From an uncultured Selenomonas sp. (GTDB lineage Bacteria; Bacillota; Negativicutes; Selenomonadales; Selenomonadaceae): a stretch of 64,000 nucleotides of DNA. The stretch spans positions 31,195 through 95,194 of the forward strand of contig CAJPOT010000008.1 in the NCBI GenBank assembly GCA_905372355.1. The letters run 5' to 3'. Numbering within the stretch: the first letter of the stretch is position 1; each line of letters opens with the position of its first letter. The position numbers and the translations under genes are program-made. The notes beneath the pieces were generated by a model. The model saw nothing but the letters and a program-made list of their open reading frames with translations. It ran no database searches and was not told the origin of the DNA. Below are positions 8,641 through 16,727 of the stretch, piece after piece.

Positions 8641-10023
8641 ATGACAGCACAGAAGCGGATCTTTGCGGCAGTCCTGCTCACATCCTTCATGGGGCCGTTT
8701 CTCGGCAGCTGCATCAACATCGCCATCCCGACGATCGCCGTGGAGTTCTCGTGCCCCGCGACGGATCTCTCGTGGCTCGCGACCGCCTTCCTCTTGGGCG
8801 CCGTCGCCCTGCTCCTGCCTTTTGGCCGCATGGCGGACATCCTCGGCCGATGTCGCATCTACGCGATCGGCACGGCGGCGATGGCCGCCGTCTCCTTCGT
8901 CGCGGCGTTTTCCCCCTCGGTCTCCTTCCTCATCGCCATGCGCGCCCTGCAGGGACTGTCCCTAGGACTCGTCTTTTCGAGCGGCATGGCGCTCCTCGTG
9001 GCGGCACATCCCGCGAAGCAGCGCGGGCGCGCCATCGGCTACTCCGCCGCCGCCACCTACGTCGGACTGTCCTTGGGGCCTGTGATCGGTGGTCTCGTCA
9101 CGCAGCACCTGGACTGGCGGCTTCTCTTCGTCCTCACAGCCATCGTCATCCTCGTGAGCAGCCTGCTCGTGCGCACGATCAAAGAAGATTGGTACGGCGA
9201 GCGAGAAGGCGGCTTCGATCTGCCCGGCGCAATCTTCTACACGGCAGCGAGCACGCTGACGCTCTACGGGCTTTCCTCTCTCGCCGCCTTCACCTGGATG
9301 CGTTTCGTACTGCTCGCGGGACTCGTCTTTCTCGCGCTCTTTCTTTGGCAAGAGCGGCGGGCGAGCACGCCGCTCCTTCATCTCTCGCTCTTTGCGAACA
9401 CGGTCTTTGCCATGAGCAACCTCGCCGCGTTTTTGAACTACAGCGCGACGTATGCGATCGGCTTCTTGCTCTCGCTCTACCTGCAGCTCGTGCGCGGCCT
9501 CGACGCTTCGACGGCGGGCGTCGTCCTGCTCCTGCAGCCCTTGATGATGGCGATCCTCTCGCCCATCGCGGGAGCGCTCTCCGACAAACACGAGCCGCGC
9601 CTCGTCGCGAGCTTCGGCATGGCACTGACGACCGCGGGCATCTTCTTCTGCTCGCTCTTCGATGCCGGGACGCCGCTTCCCCTCATCGCAGCTGCCTGCG
9701 TCATCATCGGCATCGGTTTCGGCTTCTTCTCGCCGGCAAACAACAATGCCATCATGGGTGCCGTCTCCAAGAAGCTCTACGGCGTCGCCTCTTCCATGGT
9801 CTCGGTCATGCGCCTCTCGGGACAGGCTGTCTCCATGGCGGTCGTGACCCTGCTGCTCGCACAAGCGACACTTCCCGCAGCCGCCGACTGGACGGAGGAA
9901 CTTTCAGCGGCGATCCGCCTCATCTTCTCCTGTCTGACCGTCTCATGCGTTGCCGGCGTCATCGCCTCGCTCATGCGCGGCAGGAGAAAAACAGCCGAAG
10001 AGGACGCGAGCGGATATGAATGA
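8641..10023 (+). CDS. MFS multidrug efflux transporter, DHA2-like
   Basis: A 460-residue inner-membrane protein with 12-14 hydrophobic segments. The N-terminal helix carries the DHA family pattern GPFLGSCINIAIPTIA, and motif A is seen as GRMADILGR in the loop between helices 2 and 3. The segment GLSLGPVIGGLVTQHLDWR is motif C of drug/H+ antiporters. Expected role: proton-driven export of drugs or other amphiphiles. A strong AGGAGG site precedes the ATG. The DUF951 gene follows at once, with only a few bases around the stop. Confidence 0.9.
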   Translation: MTAQKRIFAAVLLTSFMGPFLGSCINIAIPTIAVEFSCPATDLSWLATAFLLGAVALLLPFGRMADILGRCRIYAIGTAAMAAVSFVAAFSPSVSFLIAMRALQGLSLGLVFSSGMALLVAAHPAKQRGRAIGYSAAATYVGLSLGPVIGGLVTQHLDWRLLFVLTAIVILVSSLLVRTIKEDWYGEREGGFDLPGAIFYTAASTLTLYGLSSLAAFTWMRFVLLAGLVFLALFLWQERRASTPLLHLSLFANTVFAMSNLAAFLNYSATYAIGFLLSLYLQLVRGLDASTAGVVLLLQPLMMAILSPIAGALSDKHEPRLVASFGMALTTAGIFFCSLFDAGTPLPLIAAACVIIGIGFGFFSPANNNAIMGAVSKKLYGVASSMVSVMRLSGQAVSMAVVTLLLAQATLPAAADWTEELSAAIRLIFSCLTVSCVAGVIASLMRGRRKTAEEDASGYE

Positions 10024-10040
10024 CGGAAAGGAGTGCAGCC

Positions 10041-10232
10041 ATGCAGCGCTATGAACCGGGCGACATCGTGCGCATGAAGAAGCGCCACCCGTGCGGCAGC
10101 GACCTCTGGCGCATCCTGCGCACAGGCACGGACTTCGGCCTCAAATGCGAAGGCTGCGGGCGCTTCGTACAGATCGGGCGCGAGAAATTTCTGCGCCTCG
10201 TGCGCGAGGTCAAGGAAAAGCTGGACACTTAA
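10041..10232 (+). CDS. DUF951 small protein
   Basis: A 63-residue protein of the DUF951 family: YEPGDIVRMKKRHPCGSDLWRI, then GLKCEGCGRFVQIGR. The cysteines (CG, CEGCG) may bind zinc. Its function is unknown; the family is common in Firmicutes, often near ychF or the ribosomal protein S6 region, which fits the nearby ychF. The ATG at 10041 is preceded by AAAGGAG; an upstream in-frame ATG at 10020 overlaps the MFS stop but lacks a ribosome site at the right distance. Confidence 0.88.
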   Translation: MQRYEPGDIVRMKKRHPCGSDLWRILRTGTDFGLKCEGCGRFVQIGREKFLRLVREVKEKLDT

Positions 10233-10281
10233 AGCCATTCCTTCGGGTGATAAAAGCATGAATGAAAGGAGGAGAAGCGAC

Positions 10282-10929
10282 ATGGAAAGCGGCAAGAGCG
10301 ATAAGAGTGGCAAGACGAGCCTTTTTCCTGTCGCCATGCCTCCGGCATCGACGAAGGAAAAGCAGCTGATCGCCATCGGCGCCTCGACGGGCGGTACGGA
10401 AGCGATCGCGGCCATCCTCAAGAACCTCGCGCCGCCGCTCCCTCCCATCGTCATCGTGCAGCACATCCCGCCCATCTTCAGCAACCACTTTGCGCACAGA
10501 CTCAACGCCATATCGAAGCTCACAGTCAAAGAAGCCGAGGACGGCGAAGCCATCAAGGACTCGACCGCCTACATCGCGCCCGGCGGCCAGCACATGAAGC
10601 TCGAAAGGCGCTCGGGCAGGCTCATCGTCACATGCACGAAGGGCGACCCCGTGAACTGGGTGCGCCCGTCCGCCGACGTCCTCTTCTTCACCGTCGCAGA
10701 ACTCGTCGGCGACGCAGCGCTCGGCGTCATCCTCACGGGCATGGGCGCGGACGGCGCGAAGGGACTCTTCGCCATGCGCCGCGCGGGCGCCATGACGTTC
10801 GGTCAGGACGAAACCTCATGCGTCGTCTACGGCATGCCGCGCGCGGCCTTCGAGTTGGGAGCAGTCGAACGCCAACTGCCGCTCGCGATGATGGCCGGCG
10901 CGATCACGCAGGCCGTGCGCGGGCGATAG
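10282..10929 (+). CDS. Stand-alone CheB-type methylesterase domain
   Basis: A 215-residue protein consisting of the CheB catalytic domain without the usual N-terminal receiver domain. The catalytic triad is visible: Ser35 in GASTGG, His61 in VQHIP, Asp157 in GMGADG. Classical CheB removes methyl groups (or deamidates) on chemoreceptor glutamates; a version without a receiver cannot be controlled by CheA phosphorylation in the usual way. No che genes are in this window. The ATG at 10282 has an AAGGAGGAG site; an earlier ATG at 10258 is less likely. It may act in chemotaxis or in an unrelated sensory system. Confidence 0.88.
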   Translation: MESGKSDKSGKTSLFPVAMPPASTKEKQLIAIGASTGGTEAIAAILKNLAPPLPPIVIVQHIPPIFSNHFAHRLNAISKLTVKEAEDGEAIKDSTAYIAPGGQHMKLERRSGRLIVTCTKGDPVNWVRPSADVLFFTVAELVGDAALGVILTGMGADGAKGLFAMRRAGAMTFGQDETSCVVYGMPRAAFELGAVERQLPLAMMAGAITQAVRGR

Positions 10930-10940
10930 AAAGGACTTTT

Positions 10941-11519
10941 ATGGAAATCAGCAACCTCGCCTGCCCCAACTGCGGCAGTGAAAACACAGTATCCGTTCCT
11001 CTCATGTACAAGAGAGGCCACGCCACGGGAACGGCAACGCATAAGGAAATCGTCGGCTACGACGTAGAAACGACGACAACCACCTATTCAGACGGCTCGA
11101 AAAAAACAGAAGAGACCGGCCGGCATGCCGTCTACGGCGATGTCACGCGCCCAACTTACACGGTCACGGATCTTGCCCGTGAGATCGCTCCGCCGCCCGA
11201 GCCAAAGCTCAAGCAACTTGAACATGACACTATGACGGTTGGCTGCGTTTCTTTTGGTTGCCTGCTACCAATCCTGTCGCTTGTCATAAGCCTAGTGGCC
11301 TACAAATTTTCAAAGCTCTCGGGTCTGGAAAATACCTTGACCTATATCGCTGCGGCACTCGTCATTTGGAAACTCTGGAACGACCGCAGAACTACAAACA
11401 AGAAAAATCGCGCACGGAAAGAAGAATATGATCAGGCCATGGAAGAATATACGCGCCGTCTTGCGGAGTGGGAAAAACTCTTCATCTGCATGCGCTGTGG
11501 TCATATCTTTAAGCCATAG
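10941..11519 (+). CDS. Zinc-ribbon membrane protein, 192 aa
   Basis: Not assigned to a named family. The N-terminus has a zinc-ribbon half (LACPNCGSEN), and the C-terminus a second CxxC (FICMRCGHIFKP), which may together bind one zinc. Between them are two hydrophobic segments (around VSFGCLLPILSLVISLVAY and TYIAAALVIWKLW) followed by a basic, coiled helix (RRTTNKKNRARKEEYDQAMEEY). An AAAGGA site precedes the ATG, eleven bases after the CheB-type gene. A strong terminator follows. Confidence 0.8.
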   Translation: MEISNLACPNCGSENTVSVPLMYKRGHATGTATHKEIVGYDVETTTTTYSDGSKKTEETGRHAVYGDVTRPTYTVTDLAREIAPPPEPKLKQLEHDTMTVGCVSFGCLLPILSLVISLVAYKFSKLSGLENTLTYIAAALVIWKLWNDRRTTNKKNRARKEEYDQAMEEYTRRLAEWEKLFICMRCGHIFKP

Positions 11520-11532
11520 CCTCCTTCCGAAA

Positions 11533-11584
11533 AAAACGAGCGACTGTATGAGACATCTCCCCGTTTCATACAGTCGCTCGTTTT
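11533..11584. terminator. Intrinsic terminator
   Basis: A 19-bp inverted repeat (11533-11551 and 11566-11584) containing CGAGCGACTGTATGA, with A-rich left and T-rich right ends, so it could work in both directions. It separates the plus-strand block from the minus-strand block. Confidence 0.85.
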
Positions 11585-11600
11585 CTTCTCTACAAATCCC

Positions 11601-11757
11601 TTATATCTCACAAATCCCGATCCTGCGCAGATAATTATATGTTCCATCATAATATTCTGGTCTACGCGTAGCATCACTTAAGTCACCTTGCGGTATGAAA
11701 ATGACCAGTCCCTGTCTCGCTCTCGTCAGAAGAACCCGATAGGCAAAATCTGATCTG
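11601..11757 (-). pseudogene. C-terminal remnant of a DUF2075-like DNA/RNA helicase
   Basis: On the minus strand, a frame ending in TAA at 11601-11603 reads FAYRVLLTRARQGLVIFIP, then QGDLSDATRRPEYYDGTYNY and LRRIGI. This matches the final helicase motif and C-terminus of DUF2075/Schlafen-type helicases (TRAR...GLVIFIP, then YYDGTYxYL). A stop codon interrupts the frame just upstream (about 11758), and the next frame (GFLACEADQILPIGFF) is also short, so only a degenerate tail is left. The AT content is higher than in neighbouring genes, which fits an acquired and decaying gene. Confidence 0.6.
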
Positions 11758-11855
11758 CTTCACATGCAAGAAAACCTTGGATTTCACTGGAATAATACGC
11801 TCTTCCCACCTTATTTCCCCCCTGAATATCCGTCACATTCCTCCTTCGTGCCTTT
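11758..11855. other. Gene-free remainder of the 11585-11855 gap
   Basis: Relatively AT-rich sequence upstream of the helicase remnant on the minus strand. It may hold further decayed helicase sequence in another frame. I see no intact gene, promoter or terminator here, although it lies just after the DUF421 stop. Confidence 0.5.
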
Positions 11856-12494
11856 TCACGCCCGCGCCTCGTACGGATAGACCGTGAGTGCGCCCTCCTT
11901 GTACTCGCCGATGTAGACATCCTTGAGTTCATATCCCTGCTCTCGAAGCGCCGCGTCGAGCCAGATCCGATCCTTGTCGGCAAGTTCCAAGGCTTCCTCA
12001 TCTGCCTGTCCGTCGACGACGACGGGATAGCGTGCGTTCTGCTCGCCGTACTGGATGACCGTGAGCTGACCGTTCGGCTCAAGAACGGCACGCTTGACGT
12101 CCTTGACGAAATAGACGCCCGCCGTGCGCAGTTTCAGATGGATGTCGTGCGCGAGGAGTCCCCGCCTCATGCACTCTTCGACGTCGAGCTTGCCGCGCTC
12201 GATGATGCGCACGGGATGTCCGTCGACGAAGGATTTGACGGCGCTGCTGTTCGACTTCATGTATTTCAGGAGCAGGACGAGCATTGTCCAAGCGATGAGC
12301 ACGAGGATGAAGTCCATGAAAGAAATATTCTCGTTGTATATGACGCCGCCGATGATGCCGCCGAGAACGTAGTTCTGCACCTGATCGGTCGCGGAGCTAG
12401 GCGCGAGATTTCCCTTGCCGAGGAGATTCATCTGCAGCACGAGGCACAGAAGCCCGAGCGCAAGTTTTGCCAAGACCAGCGAATATGTGAGCAT
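11856..12494 (-). CDS. DUF421 (YetF/YcaP-like) membrane protein
   Basis: A 212-residue membrane protein. Three hydrophobic segments occupy about residues 1-80 (LVLAKLALGLLCLVLQM, VLGGIIGGVIY, FILVLIAWTMLVLLL), followed by the soluble DUF421 domain with the hallmark VKSFVDGHPVRIIERGKL and LLAHDIHLKLR. The family's biochemical role is uncertain; B. subtilis YetF-type proteins are membrane-associated and have been linked to stress responses. An AGGAGG site precedes the ATG. The DUF3290 gene lies 12 bases upstream, and these two families are often paired, so they probably form one functional unit. Confidence 0.92.
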   Translation of the reverse strand: MLTYSLVLAKLALGLLCLVLQMNLLGKGNLAPSSATDQVQNYVLGGIIGGVIYNENISFMDFILVLIAWTMLVLLLKYMKSNSSAVKSFVDGHPVRIIERGKLDVEECMRRGLLAHDIHLKLRTAGVYFVKDVKRAVLEPNGQLTVIQYGEQNARYPVVVDGQADEEALELADKDRIWLDAALREQGYELKDVYIGEYKEGALTVYPYEARA

Positions 12495-12506
12495 TGCGCG
12501 TCCCTC

Positions 12507-12959
12507 CTAAGAATCCTTGTCAACAAGCTTCACGTCACGCGTCATCAGATGCGTCTCCTCGTACTTGAAGGACGTGTAATCGCCGTTGAACGTGATCTCG
12601 TAATACTTGCCCTCCGCTTCGACGAGAAGTCCCTGCTTGAGATGGGTGGAACTCGTGCGAATCTCCTCGGGCGGCACCTCCATCTCCTCGCCGAGATTGT
12701 GCAAAAATCCCGCCATGCGCGAAGTCTGCTCGCGATCACTCTTCGTCTGGCTGAAGCTATTCCACTGTGCACCGCCCAGGAAGGCGACGGCGAGGAAGAG
12801 GATGACGATGAGGTCGCGATAGCGCGTGACGAGACGGTTGCGAAAATACTTGATGATGGCAACGAGCAGCGCGAAAAGCATGAGAAAAGACACGCCGTAC
12901 CGTACAGCGTCGTTGATCTGACTGTGCTGCACGATGTAAGCATAGGTATAGAACTGCAA
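12507..12959 (-). CDS. DUF3290 membrane protein
   Basis: A 150-residue protein with two N-terminal membrane segments (VSFLMLFALLVAIIKYF and LIVILFLAVAFLGGA) and a soluble C-terminal domain (SSTHLKQGLLVEAEGKYYEI). The pattern FYTYAYIVQHSQIND at the N-terminus is typical of DUF3290. The start is a TTG at 12959, chosen because GGGAGGTG sits at the correct distance; an upstream TTG at 12995 would add residues not seen in the family. It is coupled to the DUF421 gene downstream. Function unknown. Confidence 0.9.
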   Translation of the reverse strand: MQFYTYAYIVQHSQINDAVRYGVSFLMLFALLVAIIKYFRNRLVTRYRDLIVILFLAVAFLGGAQWNSFSQTKSDREQTSRMAGFLHNLGEEMEVPPEEIRTSSTHLKQGLLVEAEGKYYEITFNGDYTSFKYEETHLMTRDVKLVDKDS

Positions 12960-13022
12960 GAAAAGCACCTCCCATAGTGCGGTGAGCCGCCGCAAAAAAA
13001 GAACTGCCGCGAGAGCGCAGCC

Positions 13023-13862
13023 TCAGCGCACAAAGTACGGTTTCAACAGCAATGTGAGGAAAAAGACGGCGGCGGCGACGACGACGATGCTCGCGCCCGC
13101 CGCCATGTTGCAGTAGTAGGCGAGCAAGAGTCCCGCAACGCCCGAAAGGAGCGCGATGGCAACGGAGAGCAGATGGTAGCTCTTGACGTCCTGCGCGATA
13201 TTTCTCGCGGCGGCTGCGGGCAGCACGAGCAGCGAGTTGATGATGAGAAGCCCGACCCACTGGATGCTGACGGCGACGACGACGGCGAGCACGGAAGCAA
13301 AAAGCCCCTCCGTGAGGAAGGCGGCGACGCCTCGGCTTCTAGCGAACGACGCGTTGATCGAGAGCACGAGAAGCGAGTTGAACACGAGAGCCCAGACGAG
13401 GACGACGGCGAGAAAGACGAAGAAGAGCGAGCCGATTTCCTCGGGCGAGATGGAAAGAAGATCGCCGATCAGGTATGAGGAATATTTGTTGAAGCCGCCG
13501 CCCCGGCTCATGAGCATGAGGCCGAGCGCGATGCCCGTAGACGAGAAGACGCCGATGATCGTGTCCGTCGACGCGCTGCTGCGGTTCTTGATGTAGGTGA
13601 TGAGGAGCGCGAAGACAACGGAGAAGGCGACGAGCGAGAGGAGCGGCGAGAGCCAACCCAAGAGCACGCCGACGGCAAGCCCCGTGAAAGCGCCGTGTCC
13701 CAGAGAGTCCGAGAAGAACGCCATGCGGTTCGACACGACCATCGTGCTCAGAAGCCCGAAGAGCGGCGTCACGAGCAGCACGGCGAGAAAGGCATTCTTC
13801 ATGAAGCCGTGCTGCAGCCAGTCGAAGGGCAGAGCGCTGAGAAGCGCATAGAGGAGTTCCAT
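13023..13862 (-). CDS. Metal (Zn/Mn-type) ABC transporter permease
   Basis: A 279-residue ABC-3 family inner-membrane protein with about eight hydrophobic segments. Family signatures: STMVVSNRMAFFSDSLGHGA near the N-terminus and LGLMLMSRGGGF in the middle, ending in the ILLKPY-like tail. Members (ZnuB, MntB, TroC) move Zn2+ or Mn2+ inward. Its ATG overlaps the last base of the ATPase stop codon (TGATG), so the pair is translationally coupled. No periplasmic metal-binding protein gene is adjacent, so the metal is not determined here. Confidence 0.92.
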   Translation of the reverse strand: MELLYALLSALPFDWLQHGFMKNAFLAVLLVTPLFGLLSTMVVSNRMAFFSDSLGHGAFTGLAVGVLLGWLSPLLSLVAFSVVFALLITYIKNRSSASTDTIIGVFSSTGIALGLMLMSRGGGFNKYSSYLIGDLLSISPEEIGSLFFVFLAVVLVWALVFNSLLVLSINASFARSRGVAAFLTEGLFASVLAVVVAVSIQWVGLLIINSLLVLPAAAARNIAQDVKSYHLLSVAIALLSGVAGLLLAYYCNMAAGASIVVVAAAVFFLTLLLKPYFVR

Positions 13863-14734
13863 CAGTGCATCGCCCCGCTTTCCTTCTCCGACTCGGCCTG
13901 CAGTGACTCATTTATCAGAGCTTCATCCTGCAGCGCATCGGGCGCCGTCTCCATTTTCTGCGGCGCTGCGCCCGCGAGCATGCCGAAGATCTTCTTCGTG
14001 CGTGCGTCGCCGAAGACCTCGGCGGGCGTGCCGCTCGTGACAACTTTATGGTCGAGCAGCACGACCTGGTCAGCATACTTTGCAACGAGGTTCAGATCGT
14101 GCGAGATCAGAATGATCGCCATGTCCTCTTGGGCGCGAAGCTCGGCAACGATATTGTAAAAAAGCTCCAAGCCGTTCTGGTCGACGCCCGAGACAGGCTC
14201 ATCGAGGAGCAGCAGGTCGGGCACGGGATCGAGCGCGAGCGCAAGAAGCACACGCTGCAGTTCGCCGCCCGACAGTGCGCCGAGCCGCCGGTCGATGAGG
14301 TGCTCGGCATGGACGCGCGCGAGGCTCTTCAAGACGCGCGGCCGCAAGGACTTCGCGGGAAAGAGCCAAACGGGGCGGCGCGAGAGGCACGCCATGAAGA
14401 TGTCCATGACGCTCGTCGGCGAACTGACGTCGAAGCGCAGGTACTGCGGCACATAGCCGATGACGGGCTGCCCCGTGCGCCTTCCCGCCGCGTCCGCATA
14501 GGAGAGCCTCCCCTTGTGCGGCACTTCGCCGAGGATGGCACGAAGGAGCGTCGATTTTCCCGCGCCGTTCGGCCCGATGAGCGCCGTGAGCTGTCCGCAG
14601 TGGACGTGAAGGTTCACGCCCGAAAAGATTTCCACGCGCCCGAAGGATACGGCGAAGTCTTCGATCTTCGTGCAGCAGAGATGACCGCAGTCGTCCGCGG
14701 AACGCGCACGGTGATGCAAGATATTCTTGAACAA
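13862..14734 (-). CDS. Metal (Zn/Mn-type) ABC transporter ATPase
   Basis: A 290-residue ABC ATPase: Walker A GPNGAGKST, Q-loop GYVPQ, signature LSGGELQRV, Walker B LLLLDEPVSGVD, and the H-loop SHDLN. The gap pattern between Q-loop and signature (FDVSSPTSVMDI) is that of the ZnuC/MntA branch. The start is TTG at 14734 with GAAAGGGGCG upstream. The N-terminal 20 residues (HHRARSADDCGHLCC) are His/Cys-rich, which is unusual and may bind metal. The C-terminal 40 residues extend beyond the family norm. Confidence 0.92.
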   Translation of the reverse strand: MFKNILHHRARSADDCGHLCCTKIEDFAVSFGRVEIFSGVNLHVHCGQLTALIGPNGAGKSTLLRAILGEVPHKGRLSYADAAGRRTGQPVIGYVPQYLRFDVSSPTSVMDIFMACLSRRPVWLFPAKSLRPRVLKSLARVHAEHLIDRRLGALSGGELQRVLLALALDPVPDLLLLDEPVSGVDQNGLELFYNIVAELRAQEDMAIILISHDLNLVAKYADQVVLLDHKVVTSGTPAEVFGDARTKKIFGMLAGAAPQKMETAPDALQDEALINESLQAESEKESGAMH

Positions 14735-14788
14735 GGAGACGCCCCTTTCTAAGGAAGCATAGATAAAAATGCGGGAACGCGAAAGCGC

Positions 14789-15526
14789 CTAGCGCGTCAA
14801 CTGGGAGAAAGACCGGTTCGCAATCCAGAAGCAAAGGAGCGCGTAGAAAACGAGCGCACCGAAAGAAAGCGCAGATGCCGCCTCGCCGCCCGCGAGTGCA
14901 CGCAGGAGCACGCTCGTATGCGTGAGCGGCAGAAGCTCGATGAGGACGCGCACGACCTCGGGCAAAGCCTTCGTCGAAAAGAACGTGCCGCAGAGGAATG
15001 ACATCGGCAGCAGGATGTATGTATTGACCTGTCCCATCTCTTCGTACGTCTCAATCTTCATCGCCGCGATGAAGCCAATCTCCGCGAAGATCACGCAGTT
15101 CAGCACGAGCACGAGAAGAAAGAGCGGGGAAAGAGCGAGCTTCGCGCCGAAAAGGCAGGCGAGCACGACGATGATGGCAGAGGAAATGAGTCCGCGCAAT
15201 ACGGCCGCAAGCACCTTGCCGATGACGAAGGCTGCCGGACGGATTGGCGCGACGAGGTACTCTTCAAGGCTCTTGTGGTAAATGCGCTCGGCATGCACGG
15301 GAATCACGCTGTTGAAACTGATGTTCATGGAATTGAGCGCGAGGATGCCCGGCACGAGGAAGTCGAGATAGGTGCCGGAAGACACCGATATGCTCCTGCC
15401 CAGACCCCAGCCGAAGGCGACGAGGTAGAGGAGCGGTGCGACCATGCGGCTCAGGATGAACTTCGCCAAGCGGCGCTTCAAGACAATCCAATCGCGCCAG
15501 AAGACCGTCCATATATCATAGAGCAA
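14789..15526 (-). CDS. ABC-2 type transporter permease
   Basis: A 245-residue membrane protein with six hydrophobic segments of the ABC-2 (DrrB-like) family: MVAPLLYLVAFGWGLG near residue 30, the conserved LVPGILALNSMNISF, and the C-terminal LLPLTHTSVLLRALA. It would form the membrane part of an exporter for lipophilic drugs or a cell-envelope component. The TTG start at 15526 directly follows the ATPase stop, with AGGAGGGG spanning that gene's last codons, so they are translationally coupled. Confidence 0.9.
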   Translation of the reverse strand: MLYDIWTVFWRDWIVLKRRLAKFILSRMVAPLLYLVAFGWGLGRSISVSSGTYLDFLVPGILALNSMNISFNSVIPVHAERIYHKSLEEYLVAPIRPAAFVIGKVLAAVLRGLISSAIIVVLACLFGAKLALSPLFLLVLVLNCVIFAEIGFIAAMKIETYEEMGQVNTYILLPMSFLCGTFFSTKALPEVVRVLIELLPLTHTSVLLRALAGGEAASALSFGALVFYALLCFWIANRSFSQLTR

Positions 15527-16393
15527 TCACAGCCCCTCCTTTCGCCCCGTCAGCTCGATGAAGGCGTCCTCCAGATTCGAGCGGCGGATGCTCGCCGCGC
15601 CGTCGAGCGCGGCGGCAAACGCGGCGGCGTCTTTGCGCCCTGCGAAGTAGCGGTACTCACGCCCCGCCTCGCCGTCCCACTCGACGACGAAATCGCCGAG
15701 CCGTTCGCGCAGGGCGGCAGGCGCATCGAGCGCCGCGAGCTTGCCGCGATTCATGATGGCGACGCGCGCGCAGAGGCTCTCCGCCTCCTCGATGTAGTGC
15801 GTCGTCAACAGCACCGTCACACCTTCGTGCGCCATTTGCCGGATCAGCTCCCAAATGCGCCGCCGTACCTGCGGGTCGAGCGCGACCGTCGGCTCGTCGA
15901 GGAAGAGGATGCGCGGGCGGTGCACGAGGGCGCGCGCGATGAGAAGTCTGCGCTTCATGCCGCCCGACAAACGCCGCACGGGATCGCGCCGCACGCCCTC
16001 AAGCTCGACGAAGGCGAGCAGCTCTTCTATGCGTGCGCGGCGCTCTGCCGCCCCGATATGATGCAGGCGCGCGTGCAGCTCAAGATTCTCGCCCGCCGTC
16101 AAATCCTGGTCGAAGTTCACCTGCTGCGGCACGACGCCGATCAGCTCCTTGACCGCCGCTTCATTTCCAGCAAGCGGCCTGCCCTCGTAGAAAATTGCAC
16201 CCGAAGTCGGCTGCGTGAGCATCGTCAACATGCGGATCGTCGTCGTCTTGCCCGCGCCGTTCGGCCCTAAAAGCCCGAAGATCTCCCCGCGTGCGACAGC
16301 AAAAGAAAGCCCGTCTACCGCACGCTTCACCGCTGCCTTTCCCGCAGCATCGGTATGACGAAACTCCTTGACAAGATTTTCCACGCGAACCAA
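15527..16393 (-). CDS. ABC exporter ATPase, DrrA/CcmA-like
   Basis: A 288-residue ATPase: Walker A LGPNGAGKTT near residue 42, Q-loop VVPQQVNFD, signature RLSGGMKRRL, Walker B ILFLDEPTVALDP, and H-loop TTHYIEEAE. The C-terminal domain (about 220-288) is the DUF4162-like regulatory extension. The start is TTG at 16393 with GAGGAGGTG upstream. Paired with the ABC-2 permease downstream; the exported substrate is unknown. Confidence 0.92.
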   Translation of the reverse strand: MVRVENLVKEFRHTDAAGKAAVKRAVDGLSFAVARGEIFGLLGPNGAGKTTTIRMLTMLTQPTSGAIFYEGRPLAGNEAAVKELIGVVPQQVNFDQDLTAGENLELHARLHHIGAAERRARIEELLAFVELEGVRRDPVRRLSGGMKRRLLIARALVHRPRILFLDEPTVALDPQVRRRIWELIRQMAHEGVTVLLTTHYIEEAESLCARVAIMNRGKLAALDAPAALRERLGDFVVEWDGEAGREYRYFAGRKDAAAFAAALDGAASIRRSNLEDAFIELTGRKEGL

Positions 16394-16434
16394 GACAGCA
16401 CCTCCTCAGCCTGCAACTTTTTCTCTTCGTTGGT

Positions 16435-16463
16435 AGATTACTACAGGAAGCACGTCGCGTCAA
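16435..16463 (-). promoter_or_regulatory. Putative sigma-70 promoter of the ABC exporter operon
   Basis: On the minus strand: TTGACG (16458-16463) and TAATCT (16435-16440), with a 17-base spacer, about 40 bases before the TTG start. Confidence 0.6.
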
Positions 16464-16671
16464 CCATGCGAGGAGAAAAATCACCGTCTGCCGTACTTCG
16501 TGCCGCGTCCGCTGCCAAAAATCGTATCGCACGGAAAAATTTTTCCTGCCGCACGCAAATGATACGAAAATTTCTATCGTTCCATTTTCGTGCGAACGAT
16601 AGCACGAGAAATATTTTTTCGTACCGCACGAAAACACACCGACGAAACATCCAACAGAAAAGTTCGCACAG
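16464..16671. other. Intergenic region with inverted repeats
   Basis: There is no gene. It contains a perfect 9-bp inverted repeat CTATCGTTC (16574-16582) and GAACGATAG (16594-16602), several GCACGAAAA or TTTTCGTGC elements, and an A/T palindrome AAAAATTTTT. It lies upstream of the ABC exporter promoter and could bind a regulator, but no regulator gene is nearby. Confidence 0.5.
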
Positions 16672-16704
16672 AAAAGCCCTCGACGAAAATCATCGAGGGC
16701 TTTT
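16672..16704. terminator. Intrinsic terminator of the secreted-protein gene
   Basis: 12-bp inverted repeat AAAAGCCCTCGA (16672-16683) and TCGAGGGCTTTT (16693-16704). On the minus strand it lies just after the stop codon at 16728. Confidence 0.8.
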
Positions 16705-16727
16705 TCAATTGTGCTTCCAGCACTTTT

